Assembly (NCBI GenBank): GCA_030706405.1
Contig: JAUZOO010000012.1
Span: forward strand, 107,890-171,889
DNA from: Bacteroidota bacterium
GTDB taxonomy: Bacteria; Bacteroidota; Bacteroidia; Bacteroidales; JAAUTT01
DNA length: 64,000 nucleotides
Direction: 5' to 3'
Shown: piece by piece, positions 25,180-32,903 of the stretch
Layout: the number at the start of each line of letters is the position of its first letter
Numbering within the stretch: the first letter of the stretch is position 1
Notes under the pieces: model-generated
Databases searched by the model: none
What the model was told of the DNA's origin: nothing
What the model saw: the letters and a program-made list of their open reading frames with translations, nothing else
Program-made: the position numbers and the translations under genes

Positions 25180-25282
25180 ATACAAATTTCAACTGAGGTT
25201 GGTTGATCAACCGAATTTTGAGGGATTTTCCACTCGAAAAACACCATTAACAATTTAATATACATATAATTATACAAACTAG
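25180..25282 (+). other. Leader / possible tracrRNA region of the CRISPR array
   Basis: The 103-bp gap between the effector and the first repeat has the position of the tracrRNA in V-F and V-K loci. It contains the perfect palindrome GGTTGATCAACC. Part of this, GTTGA...ACC, could pair with the repeat end GG-TGTAT-TCAAC as 5 plus 3 bp with an internal loop, which is weak for an anti-repeat. ACACC further on could pair with GGTGT of the repeat. The AT-rich end ATATACATATAATTATAC suits a promoter. No firm RNA gene can be claimed. Confidence 0.3.
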
Positions 25283-25491
25283 ATTAGTTATGTATTCATT
25301 TTGGAAGGTGTATTCAACGCGTTGTGGTATAGGATTTTAGGCGAGAAAATTAGTTATGTATTCATTTTGGAAGGTGTATTCAACAAGAAAATGAAAATAC
25401 TTCAAAAACTTAGTATTAGTTATGTATTCATTTTGGAAGGTGTATTAAACACTGAACAGGTCATCACTCTTCTGAAGGGCTTAGTTATGTA
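25283..25491 (+). CRISPR. CRISPR array: three 36-nt repeats, 30-nt spacers, degenerate end repeat
   Basis: Repeats lie at 25283-25318, 25349-25384 and 25415-25450, an exact 66-bp period. Repeats 1 and 2 are identical over 36 nt, beginning ATTAGTTATGTATTC and ending GGAAGGTGTATTCAAC; repeat 3 has one change (TATTAAAC). The two full spacers (25319-25348, 25385-25414) are 30 nt and unrelated to each other. After a 29-nt third spacer (25451-25479) a truncated repeat keeps TTAGTTATGTA (25481-25491) and then diverges, marking the leader-distal end. The repeat end GGAAGGTGTATTCAAC resembles known Cas12f repeats, which finish in GGAATGCAAC. The strand and position match transcription from the effector side. 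25492-25602 shows nothing further. Confidence 0.85.
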
Positions 25492-25602
25492 ATGAACAAC
25501 ACAGGAAGCTTTTAGGGAATCAAATTCCAACCACACTAGCAAATTTGCAGCCAATAGCGGAGAATTGAACCCAGAAATAACCTAGAATCCGCATAAAATC
25601 AT

Positions 25603-25899
25603 TTAGAATTTCCCTCCCAAAGGGGAGAACTGTTTCTGCGTGTAACATCTGAATTCTTTTATATCCGTTTTGAAAATAGCTGATGCTAAATACATTGCAT
25701 TAACCGACAAGTGTTCAGTATTCATTAAGGTGTTTTTGGTTTTTCTGATACCATAATAATTAATTACATTAATGACATCATCCCATTTACCTCTTTCAAA
25801 TACCCGACAAATAACGTAATCACTTTGATTCTCAAAGTCAATAGATTCAATATTAGTGTCCCAAAATGCTCTTTTTGATATTTTGAGTTTTATTTTCAT
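25603..25899 (-). CDS. DUF6922-family small protein
   Basis: A 98-residue protein with the DUF6922 pattern of Bacteroidota: ISKRAFWDTNIESIDFENQ at the start, VICRVFERGKWDDVINVINYYG in the middle, and FRCYTQKQFSP at the end. Relatives usually sit beside nucleotidyltransferase-type (AbiEii) genes; here it is alone, facing the CRISPR array and upstream of nothing but the transposition genes. It is far too short, and lacks the zinc-binding helix-turn-helix, to be a normal TniQ. By position it could be an accessory or regulatory protein of the element. Its last codons contain a CTCCC/GGGAG hairpin. Confidence 0.7.
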   Translation of the reverse strand: MKIKLKISKRAFWDTNIESIDFENQSDYVICRVFERGKWDDVINVINYYGIRKTKNTLMNTEHLSVNAMYLASAIFKTDIKEFRCYTQKQFSPLGGKF

Positions 25900-25937
25900 A
25901 GCTTGTGTTTAGTGAGATTTTTAAATCATATTTCATA

Positions 25938-25957
25938 CTTAATAATGCGTCAATTAT
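25938..25957. promoter_or_regulatory. 20-bp shared motif upstream of the DUF6922 gene
   Basis: CTTAATAATGCGTCAATTAT matches 17 of 20 positions of the motif upstream of the transposase (29067-29086). It lies 39 bp before the DUF6922 start codon. The motif is partly self-complementary, so it could be an operator or a transposase-binding site. The rest of 25900-26197 has no gene and no clear terminator. Confidence 0.4.
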
Positions 25958-26197
25958 GAGATTTTCCTGTTTTGTTACTTGCACATTTCCCGGCATGATA
26001 AGGCTGTTTCAGTTTATTTTAAAGGGAATTTTCATAATTTCCTCCTCCTCTTTTGTATAAAATGGAATCACTCGCTTTTACTTAAAGGTGTTTTGCATTT
26101 ACGTTTGTAGATTCCGTGATACAATTTGCAGATTTTAAAGGATTATTAGAAATAAATTGAATTAAAAAATTAAAACTGTACTTTATCTCATTTCTAA

Positions 26198-26884
26198 TTA
26201 CTTCCATTTGTTTTGCATCTTTTGCAGAGACAATAGTGCTATCTTAATCTTATTTTGAACGGCCCTAAAATCATGACAATCTTTGTCCAGCATCTTAAAG
26301 AATTTATTATCATTAATTCCATTGACCCTAGCAATTTCAACTTTTTCATTATATGTGGGAGGTTCCAAATCCACCCAAAAATTTATACGGCTATAAACTT
26401 CCGGTATTCCCGGTCTGTTCGAGTTTTTCCAATCTTTTAATCTTGTTTTAAAATATTCAGGCCCCCCTAATATAATACCCGTAGTTTTTTGCGTCATATC
26501 CCGAAATTCATGGACATATTCTAGCATTCCTGCATTGAACTTACCAGCTTCATCAATAATTAACAACTTATTTAACAGAGTCTCAGTAAACTTATTAGCT
26601 GTCCTTCTTATTAATTGCGAAATTGTAGAGGAAGGGTTATAATATTCTGATCCTATCTCATTATAGATTAATGAAAACAATTCTTTGGCATTCAAACTTT
26701 TTTGCACCCTAACATAATAGACAGTTTCAGGATTTTTTATTTGAAAAGCCTCGAATGCAGTAGTTTTTCCATATCCAGGGTCTCCTACAATAGCAACCAA
26801 ATATTTGTTAATCATTGCATCCTGACAAACATCTATAATGGTCCTGAAATTGTCAGTTTCCAGAATTTTATCAGTTTGATCCAT
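26198..26884 (-). CDS. tnsC: TnsC/MuB-like AAA+ transposition ATPase
   Basis: A 228-residue AAA+ ATPase. Walker A is GDPGYGKT (residues 34-41) and Walker B is LLIIDE (Asp111, Glu112). Sensor-1 region is GIILGGPEYF (about 136-145), and PEVYSRINFWVDLEPP supplies the arginine-finger region. This is the MuB/TnsC/TniB group, which forms filaments on target DNA and hands the site to the transposase. It is shorter than MuB or V-K TnsC, lacking extra N- and C-terminal extensions. Its start overlaps the end of the transposase gene by 14 bp, so translation is coupled. In CAST this is the partner of the dead Cas12. Confidence 0.82.
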   Translation of the reverse strand: MDQTDKILETDNFRTIIDVCQDAMINKYLVAIVGDPGYGKTTAFEAFQIKNPETVYYVRVQKSLNAKELFSLIYNEIGSEYYNPSSTISQLIRRTANKFTETLLNKLLIIDEAGKFNAGMLEYVHEFRDMTQKTTGIILGGPEYFKTRLKDWKNSNRPGIPEVYSRINFWVDLEPPTYNEKVEIARVNGINDNKFFKMLDKDCHDFRAVQNKIKIALLSLQKMQNKWK

Positions 26885-28940
26885 ATTTAAAAGTCTTAAG
26901 GTTACCTTTTTTTGAATACATTTGTTTCAAAATTGAATCAAAATCAATATCTTCTTTCTCACCACTTCCAATATTAACCTCAGATATCTTCTCTAGTTCA
27001 TCACTCATAAATTCTTTTTCAGATTCCTCATTTTCAGATTTTGTACCAATCCCCAAATCTAAAAGCTTTGGAGGGAGTTTGGCTCTATTTTGTTCAGATT
27101 GAGTAAAAATATCCAGACCCCCCTTTATCATTTTCCTTTTTAGTCTTTTAGTTTTACCGAGCGTCTTATGAAACTCTTCATTATCAGTTGACGATCGTTC
27201 TATTTTGGCTTTTGGAATTAATTTATACCTTTCTAAAGTTGTAAGGTAGAGATCATTTTTTAAATCAAAAATCAAAACCTTCGACATGTCTTTAGGATTA
27301 TAACTAACCTTAACACTTGTTCCATGTAATCTATAGAGCAACTCTTCATCATAAATCTGATATATATAAGCTATTTTTTTAAACTCAAAAGAAACTTCGC
27401 CATGACTGACTTTCAACTCCTTATAAGGCCAAAACAACAAGCAGAATTTTATAGTTTCAAGGGGTATCGGGTCTATATTTTTATGAGAATTCATTATATT
27501 CTGAACAACGTTTTTCTTTATCGATGCTCCTCTTTTTGAAGATGCGTTGTAATCGTTAATAACTTCAGTTAGAAGTAAAATTACATCATCCCTACTTTTT
27601 ATTTTTTTAGAAGATAAAAATTGTTTTACCTCCTCTGGGGATGGTTTTCCATTTAAATTTTTCGATTTAATTCCATCTCCTATATAGCCTTCATATTTTT
27701 TGCAGAACGATTCTTGAAAAACACCAAAAAATCTTTCTGCATAAGAATTATCTCTTGGATTATTATTCACTTTGTGCCAATGCCCTCCCCAAATTTTAAA
27801 TGAAGCTTGAATTCTTTCCATATCAGCAGACTTAAATGCAGGAGAATTATCTGAAATAATTTCTCTAGGTAGATATAACAAAGATTCACAGCTCATTTCT
27901 AATGCCTTTTTCACCATAACTGAATTTTCAGAATCATCATAAGAATAACCTATAATTTTCCTATTGAAAGCTTCCATTACTATAAAAAATGTAAGAAATC
28001 CGTACTTACCCTGCCCATTATCCCTTTTATATGCAAATTGAAACCTACTTCCGTCTATAACCCATAAAACCCCTTCTTGTGAAGGCGAAATAAAATGTGA
28101 GTAAGGGAGAATATTATTCATCGCATATTTTAGCCCATATCGACTAATTAAAGCCTTGTTCTTAATACAATTTTGTGAAATAACACTATATATTAGCGAA
28201 CGAGAAACCGTCTTTCTGTTGGATCTAATTAAATAATCATTTACTTGATCTAGAATTTGAGAAGCATTAAGAACTTTACCTTCATTGAAAATACGTTGAA
28301 TTTCAATCAATACATCCTCATCCTTTTTCAAATTATTACTAGGTTTATTAACAAGCCCATGTATTAAAACTTCCTCTATAGATTTTCCTTTTTTAATCTG
28401 TCTTATTTTATTACAGAATGACCTATAATGTTCTGTTTCAAAAACCATATTGTCATACTGATAATATGCACTAAATAAATCCTTTAACTTATAACCCAAT
28501 TGATTTAGCTCTATCAACTTGGATAGGATTGCATGAGTTTTACAAAACATTTCGAGTTTTTCACCAGAGATAAATTTATTTTCATAATGAATTTTCAAAT
28601 CCTCCCAAGAATAGTATTCTAAATCCAATATTGTTTTGACATGATTAGAAACATTTACACTTAACTCATTCCTAACTTGTTCTATTTGCAAATCAGCTAT
28701 TTCTCTTAATCGGTTATAATCAGGTAATTTAAACTTGACTACCAAGGAATGTGGTATTGAATTGTATTCAATAAGCTTTATTTTTTTATTATTGGGTAAT
28801 GGAGCAGTAAACCATCGTTTAGGTGCAATAACTTTGTTTGAAGTATTATTATATATCGTAGATGATGGCACACCTCTATCAATTAAAAACTTATAAGTAA
28901 CATAGGCCGTTTTGCCAAAAAAGTAGACATCCTGTTTCAT
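26871..28940 (-). CDS. tnsB: TnsB/MuA-like DDE transposase
   Basis: A 689-residue integrase-core transposase. The N-terminal 250 residues are helical DNA-binding modules (FLIDRGVPSSTIYNNTS is helix-turn-helix-like). The catalytic triad is Asp296 (LWVIDGSRF), Asp364 (EIISDNSPAFKS) and Glu402 (NPRDNSYAERFF), with typical spacing. A Mu-type beta-barrel follows (LHGTSVKVSYNPKDMSKVLIFD), then an acidic/basic tail of about 100 residues that in Mu and Tn7-like systems contacts the ATPase. No TnsA endonuclease is adjacent, so copy-type (cointegrate) transposition would be expected, as in V-K CAST. Mu-like transposons with MuA/MuB are the main alternative class. Confidence 0.88.
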   Translation of the reverse strand: MKQDVYFFGKTAYVTYKFLIDRGVPSSTIYNNTSNKVIAPKRWFTAPLPNNKKIKLIEYNSIPHSLVVKFKLPDYNRLREIADLQIEQVRNELSVNVSNHVKTILDLEYYSWEDLKIHYENKFISGEKLEMFCKTHAILSKLIELNQLGYKLKDLFSAYYQYDNMVFETEHYRSFCNKIRQIKKGKSIEEVLIHGLVNKPSNNLKKDEDVLIEIQRIFNEGKVLNASQILDQVNDYLIRSNRKTVSRSLIYSVISQNCIKNKALISRYGLKYAMNNILPYSHFISPSQEGVLWVIDGSRFQFAYKRDNGQGKYGFLTFFIVMEAFNRKIIGYSYDDSENSVMVKKALEMSCESLLYLPREIISDNSPAFKSADMERIQASFKIWGGHWHKVNNNPRDNSYAERFFGVFQESFCKKYEGYIGDGIKSKNLNGKPSPEEVKQFLSSKKIKSRDDVILLLTEVINDYNASSKRGASIKKNVVQNIMNSHKNIDPIPLETIKFCLLFWPYKELKVSHGEVSFEFKKIAYIYQIYDEELLYRLHGTSVKVSYNPKDMSKVLIFDLKNDLYLTTLERYKLIPKAKIERSSTDNEEFHKTLGKTKRLKRKMIKGGLDIFTQSEQNRAKLPPKLLDLGIGTKSENEESEKEFMSDELEKISEVNIGSGEKEDIDFDSILKQMYSKKGNLKTFKYGSN

Positions 28941-29066
28941 ATTCTTGGTATTTAACAGTTTTTAAAGTCTAAAATCAAGTAGATATTTACAGTAGGAATA
29001 GCATAATAAAAGTAACTTATAGACAAGATATTTCAAAATTATATTACAGAATCCTATTCTCTGTAA

Positions 29067-29086
29067 CTTAATAACGCATTAATTAT
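29067..29086. promoter_or_regulatory. 20-bp shared motif upstream of the transposase gene
   Basis: CTTAATAACGCATTAATTAT lies 127 bp before the transposase start and matches the copy upstream of DUF6922 at 17 of 20 positions in the same orientation. It may be an operator shared by the element's genes or a transposase end-binding site. Two further short repeats (GGAAT cores at 29123 and 29164, CTATTCCTA at 28992 inverted and 29178) lie in 28941-29399, which has no gene and may contain the right end. Confidence 0.4.
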
Positions 29087-29399
29087 TCACACTTTATAAA
29101 GATAATAAAATCATCATTTAATTTGGAATAAAAGACTATTGGCTTTAATGTCATATTTTAACTTGGAATTAGCCTACCTATTCCTAACAAATTAATTTAC
29201 TTAACTTAAATGGTTTATATTATCAATCCCTTAAATCAGGAGTCACATTCTAGTTTGTGGGCTATACAAAGGCTGATACTGGCTAATGTTTACGGCAATT
29301 TGATTCAGGGTTGGACGAAACAGGCTATTCCATTGGGAGGGATTTAAGGCACCGCTCTCTCTTATCTTATTTTTTGCTAATTTTAGCCTCGCAAAAATA

Positions 29400-30239
29400 A
29401 TGAGAATGGAGCCAGTTGCTGCCAACGAAAAATTTATTGATGTAGAAAAGGTCATCGGGAATAAAAATTCCCGGTTACTAAAGGCGTTGCCTAAATTTCT
29501 GGTGCATTATCTCAAACGCATAATACATCAGGATGAGCTAAATGGAGCCATTGACCGGCATAAAAATGAGATGGGGCTTCCCTTTGTAAATAGCATACTT
29601 GGAGAATTAGGGGCTAATTATGAAGTGGTTGGGCTTGAAAATATTCCAACTTCGGGCCGTTTTATTTTTGCCAGTAATCATCCTTTGGGCGGCTTGGACG
29701 GTCTGGTACTTATTAATGAAGTGGGAAAGTGGAACCCGAATATTAAATTTGTAGTAAACGACCTGTTGCTGAACGTTAAAAATCTCGAACCTGTTTTTGT
29801 TCCCGTAAATAAGCATGGCCGACAATCGGTTGATTATGCACAAAAAATTGATGCTGCCTATAGGTCGTCCGACCAGATATTATATTTCCCGGCCGGGTTA
29901 TGCTCCCGCAAAGTAAATGGAAAAATAACCGACCTCGAATGGCAAAAAAGTTTTATAGTAAAAGCTATAAAATATCAGCGAGACATTCTTCCCGTGTATT
30001 TTGAAGGACGAAACAGTAACTTTTTTTATAACCTTGCCCGTTTGCGTTCCCTGCTAAACATAAAAGTAAACATCGAAATGCTTTACCTGGTGGACGAGAT
30101 GTTTAAGCAACGTCGAAAAAAAATGCGGGTAATATTCGGCAAACCAATATCATACACACAATTTGATGCTTCGAAAACGCCCTCGGAATGGGCTTTTTTT
30201 GTTCGAAATTATGTGTATGCGATGAACGATAAATTGTAA
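29400..30239 (+). CDS. glsA: PlsC-type O-acyltransferase (GlsA-like, glycine-lipid synthesis)
   Basis: A 279-residue lysophospholipid-acyltransferase-fold protein. The catalytic NHxxxxD box reads FASNHPLGGLDGLVLI, and the acyl-acceptor loop is about LYFPAGLCSRKVNGKITDLEWQ. It is followed 78 bp later by a GNAT-type N-acyltransferase. In Bacteroides the pair GlsB (N-acylation of glycine) and GlsA (O-acylation of the hydroxy-acyl chain) makes glycine lipids, and this gene order supports that role. Ornithine-lipid OlsA is the alternative. The start at 29400 has a second in-frame ATG at 29406. Confidence 0.75.
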   Translation: MRMEPVAANEKFIDVEKVIGNKNSRLLKALPKFLVHYLKRIIHQDELNGAIDRHKNEMGLPFVNSILGELGANYEVVGLENIPTSGRFIFASNHPLGGLDGLVLINEVGKWNPNIKFVVNDLLLNVKNLEPVFVPVNKHGRQSVDYAQKIDAAYRSSDQILYFPAGLCSRKVNGKITDLEWQKSFIVKAIKYQRDILPVYFEGRNSNFFYNLARLRSLLNIKVNIEMLYLVDEMFKQRRKKMRVIFGKPISYTQFDASKTPSEWAFFVRNYVYAMNDKL

Positions 30240-30317
30240 ATTATTGACAGACAATAACGAGTGGGAAACCACCTATTTTTTATAATTTTACACCCAAGTA
30301 TAATTAAACAGAATTGT

Positions 30318-31316
30318 ATGGTTGAAATAATACCTCCGGTTGAGACAGAATTGCTTGAGATGGAACTCACAGAAGAGAAGTTTGTCAGGAAAACCAACAA
30401 CGGAGGAAATCTTTTATATGTATTCTCAGCACAGGATTCTCCTAATTTGATGCGTGAAGTGGGGCGCCTTCGGGAGGAGTCGTTTCGTCATGGCGGAGGA
30501 GGAACCGGAGAAGAAACCGATATCGACGATTTTGATATTTGCGAAGATCCTTATCGTCAGTTGATCGTATGGGACCCGGATGCACGCCAGATATTGGGTG
30601 GCTACCGGTTTAAGATTTGCGATGAAAACACTGTTGATGCCGACGGTAATGTGTTGCTTTCAACAGCCGAACTTTTTAATTTTTCCGAAAAATTTTGTAA
30701 AGAATACCTGCCTCACATGATTGAACTGGGCCGTTCGTTTGTTGTGCCGGCATATCAATCAACCAGTCGTGGGCGCAAGGGTATGTACGCTCTCGACAAT
30801 TTGTGGGACGGGCTCGGCGCAATAATTGTAGAAAACCCCGATAAACTATATTTTTTCGGAAAAGTGACTATGTACACCAGCTATAATGTAAATGCGCGTA
30901 ACCATCTGTTGTATTTTCTGGAAAAATATTTTGCTGATAAAGAAAGGCTTGTAACCCCCATCGAACCGATGGAAACCCACATGAACCGTGACGAATTGGC
31001 CAATACCTTTTCGCTTCATGAATATAAGTCTGATTATAAGATACTTTCAAAGGCAGTCCGAAATATGGGTGAAATTATTCCCCCGCTGATTAATTCGTAC
31101 ATGAACCTTTCGCCCACCATGAAGTTTTTCGGGACCGCAATTAATCATCATTTTGGAGATGTGGAAGAGTCTGCAATTTTGGTAACATTAAAAGATATTT
31201 ACGAAAGTAAAGTTGACCGGCATATCCATACTTACAGGGCGCTGGCATGGCTCCGGAAATTAAAAAAACCTAACCTGCATCTTTTTTCAAAAAGGAGAAG
31301 ATTAGGATTAAAATAG
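30318..31316 (+). CDS. glsB: GNAT-fold N-acyltransferase (GlsB/OlsB-like)
   Basis: A 332-residue acyltransferase of the hemolysin/OlsB class. It has the N-terminal GNAT core (LMREVGRLREESFR, YRQLIVWDPDARQILGGYRF), the conserved MIELGRSFVVPAYQ strand, and a C-terminal helical extension. It should transfer a 3-hydroxy-fatty acyl group to the amino group of glycine, the first step before the upstream O-acyltransferase acts. The frame is open from 30261, but the Met at 30318 starts the family-like sequence; the earlier residues resemble translated leader. A strong two-way terminator follows. Confidence 0.78.
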   Translation: MVEIIPPVETELLEMELTEEKFVRKTNNGGNLLYVFSAQDSPNLMREVGRLREESFRHGGGGTGEETDIDDFDICEDPYRQLIVWDPDARQILGGYRFKICDENTVDADGNVLLSTAELFNFSEKFCKEYLPHMIELGRSFVVPAYQSTSRGRKGMYALDNLWDGLGAIIVENPDKLYFFGKVTMYTSYNVNARNHLLYFLEKYFADKERLVTPIEPMETHMNRDELANTFSLHEYKSDYKILSKAVRNMGEIIPPLINSYMNLSPTMKFFGTAINHHFGDVEESAILVTLKDIYESKVDRHIHTYRALAWLRKLKKPNLHLFSKRRRLGLK

Positions 31317-31323
31317 CGGAAAT

Positions 31324-31357
31324 AAAAAAGCCCCGTCAAAATTGACGGGGCTTTTTT
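31324..31357. terminator. Bidirectional intrinsic terminator
   Basis: AAGCCCCGTCAA and TTGACGGGGCTT form a perfect 12-bp stem with a 2-base loop, flanked by A-run and T-run on both sides. It separates glsB and the convergent citrate synthase gene. Confidence 0.9.
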
Positions 31358-31367
31358 ATTATAATTA

Positions 31368-32702
31368 TTACCGCTTATCGATAGGCAGATAAGATTTATT
31401 GGGTTCAACACTCTTATAGGCCGGACGAATAATTCGTCCACCGGAAACGAGTTCTTCAATACGATGGGCGCACCATCCGGTAATTCTCGACATAGCAAAG
31501 ATAGGCGTATAAAGTTCGGGGGGTAAGTTCATAAGACTATAAACAAACCCGGAATAGAAATCGACATTGATACAGACACGCTTTTCCGATTTCTTTACTT
31601 CCTGGAACAATACCGGAGCCAAACGCTCTACAATATCATACAGGGCAAACTCTTTCTCCTTGCCTTTTTCCTTAGCCAGTTTTTCGGCATATTCTTTCAG
31701 AATGATTGCACGAGGATCAGAAATTGTATAAACAGCATGTCCAACCCCATAAATCAGTCCAGTGTTATCAAATGCCTCTTTATTAAGAATCTTCACCAGA
31801 TAATCGGCAACTTCTTTTTCGTCTTCCCAATTTTTAACATTTTGTTTAATATCTTCCATCATGGCAATAACCTTTGAATTAGCACCACCATGTTTGGGGC
31901 CTTTCAAAGAGCCAATAGCAGCCGAAACGGCCGAATAGCTGTCTGTGTCAGAAGAAGTAACCACATGAATTGTGAAAGATGAATTATTTCCGCCTCCGTG
32001 CTCAGCATGAAGGATCAAACAGATATCAAGGGTTTTAGCTTCGAGTTCGGTGTATTTTTGATCGGGACGAACCATTTGCAAGAAACAGCGTGCTGTACCC
32101 AATCCTTTTCCTGGATTATGAAGATACAAGCTGTTGTCATCATAATAATGCGATTTCGCCTGAAATCCATAAGCTACAAGGGTCGGGAAACGGGCTATCA
32201 GCTCGATCGATTGTTTCAACACATTTTCAATCGATATGTCGTCTGGATTTTTGTCGTACGAGTACAAGGCCAGGATACTACGCGCCAGCTTATTCATAAT
32301 GTCGTTACTGGGCGATTTCAGAATCATATTTTCAGTGAAGCCGTCGGGCAAGCTGCGATTTGCATCGAGCCATTCGTTAAACTCTTGAAGTTCTTCATTG
32401 GTAGGCAGTTTCCCAAATAACAACAAAAAGGCAGTTTCGTCGAAACCTAAACGATCTTCGGATTGCAGGTTCTCAACAATATCCTCTACATCAATTCCGC
32501 GATACATCAATTTTCCGGGAACTGGAACTATTTCATGCTCATCTTTAATAAATCCATGAACATTGCCCACTTTGGTCAAACCCACCAATACCCCGCTTCC
32601 GTCGTCATTTCTAAGCCCTCTTTTTACGTTGTAGCCATCGTATAACTTCTTTTCAATCTGATAACTTTCTCTTAGGTTCTCGATTAAATCATTCAATCCC
32701 AT
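31368..32702 (-). CDS. gltA: Citrate synthase
   Basis: A 444-residue enzyme condensing oxaloacetate and acetyl-CoA in the TCA cycle. The signature LHAEHGGGNNSSFTIHVVTSS contains the first active-site His, and GVGHAVYTISDPRA the second. VNVDFYSGFVY contains the catalytic Asp, and KLMYRGIDVEDI is the usual N-terminal turn. The product is longer at the N-terminus than the classic hexameric enzyme, matching the Bacteroidota type. It is a single-gene unit on the minus strand, ended by the shared terminator at 31324-31357. Confidence 0.93.
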   Translation of the reverse strand: MGLNDLIENLRESYQIEKKLYDGYNVKRGLRNDDGSGVLVGLTKVGNVHGFIKDEHEIVPVPGKLMYRGIDVEDIVENLQSEDRLGFDETAFLLLFGKLPTNEELQEFNEWLDANRSLPDGFTENMILKSPSNDIMNKLARSILALYSYDKNPDDISIENVLKQSIELIARFPTLVAYGFQAKSHYYDDNSLYLHNPGKGLGTARCFLQMVRPDQKYTELEAKTLDICLILHAEHGGGNNSSFTIHVVTSSDTDSYSAVSAAIGSLKGPKHGGANSKVIAMMEDIKQNVKNWEDEKEVADYLVKILNKEAFDNTGLIYGVGHAVYTISDPRAIILKEYAEKLAKEKGKEKEFALYDIVERLAPVLFQEVKKSEKRVCINVDFYSGFVYSLMNLPPELYTPIFAMSRITGWCAHRIEELVSGGRIIRPAYKSVEPNKSYLPIDKR

Positions 32703-32903
32703 AGCTTAATAATTTTTATTTATGAATGGCCCCCGGTTCATTTCTATAAGAATCCCGCCAAAAATCTTAACAAATATTTAGAACGACAAAGATAATATGT
32801 TTTACAACATTTTTTAACATGATTTTTTTTATTTGCCACCCATTTTATTTAAATATTCGCGCAAATAAATACTAATCCAAAAATCCTTTACCTCTGAACA
32901 AAT

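Larger units (their letters stand above)
23880..29200. mobile_element. Candidate CRISPR-associated transposon (Cas12f-like dCas + TnsB/TnsC)
   Basis: Boundaries are approximate. The unit contains, left to right, a nuclease-dead Cas12f-like gene (+), a CRISPR array (+), a DUF6922 gene (-), a TnsC/MuB-like ATPase (-) and a TnsB/MuA-like transposase (-). All parts share very low GC relative to the conserved genes at 29.4 kb. Known type V-K CAST pairs dead Cas12k with TnsB, TnsC and TniQ; here the effector is much smaller and TniQ is not seen, nor is TnsA. Terminal inverted repeats and target duplication could not be identified by eye. A weak pair of TGTGAAT ends at 23965 and 29091 has no matching 5-bp duplication. 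Confidence 0.65.

Noticed and set aside
25301..25492. An open reading frame giving repeated SYVFILEGVFN units across the CRISPR array
   Set aside because: The 66-bp period happens to be a multiple of three. The 36-nt units are identical at DNA level while the 30-nt parts are unrelated, which fits a CRISPR array and not a protein repeat; there is also no protein-like start.
25603..25899. DUF6922 gene as TniQ
   Set aside because: It is 98 residues, lacks the cysteine-rich and helix-turn-helix parts of TniQ, and matches the DUF6922 pattern.
23965..29091. TGTGAAT inverted ends at 23965 and 29091 as transposon termini
   Set aside because: Only seven bases agree, the flanking 5-bp sequences (TTCAT and CTTTA) do not match, and AT-rich DNA makes such pairs common. 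Kept only as a weak possibility.
29243..29455. 70-residue minus-strand ORF between the transposase and glsA
   Set aside because: It overlaps the start of glsA, has no recognisable motif, and is probably a shadow or an old scar.
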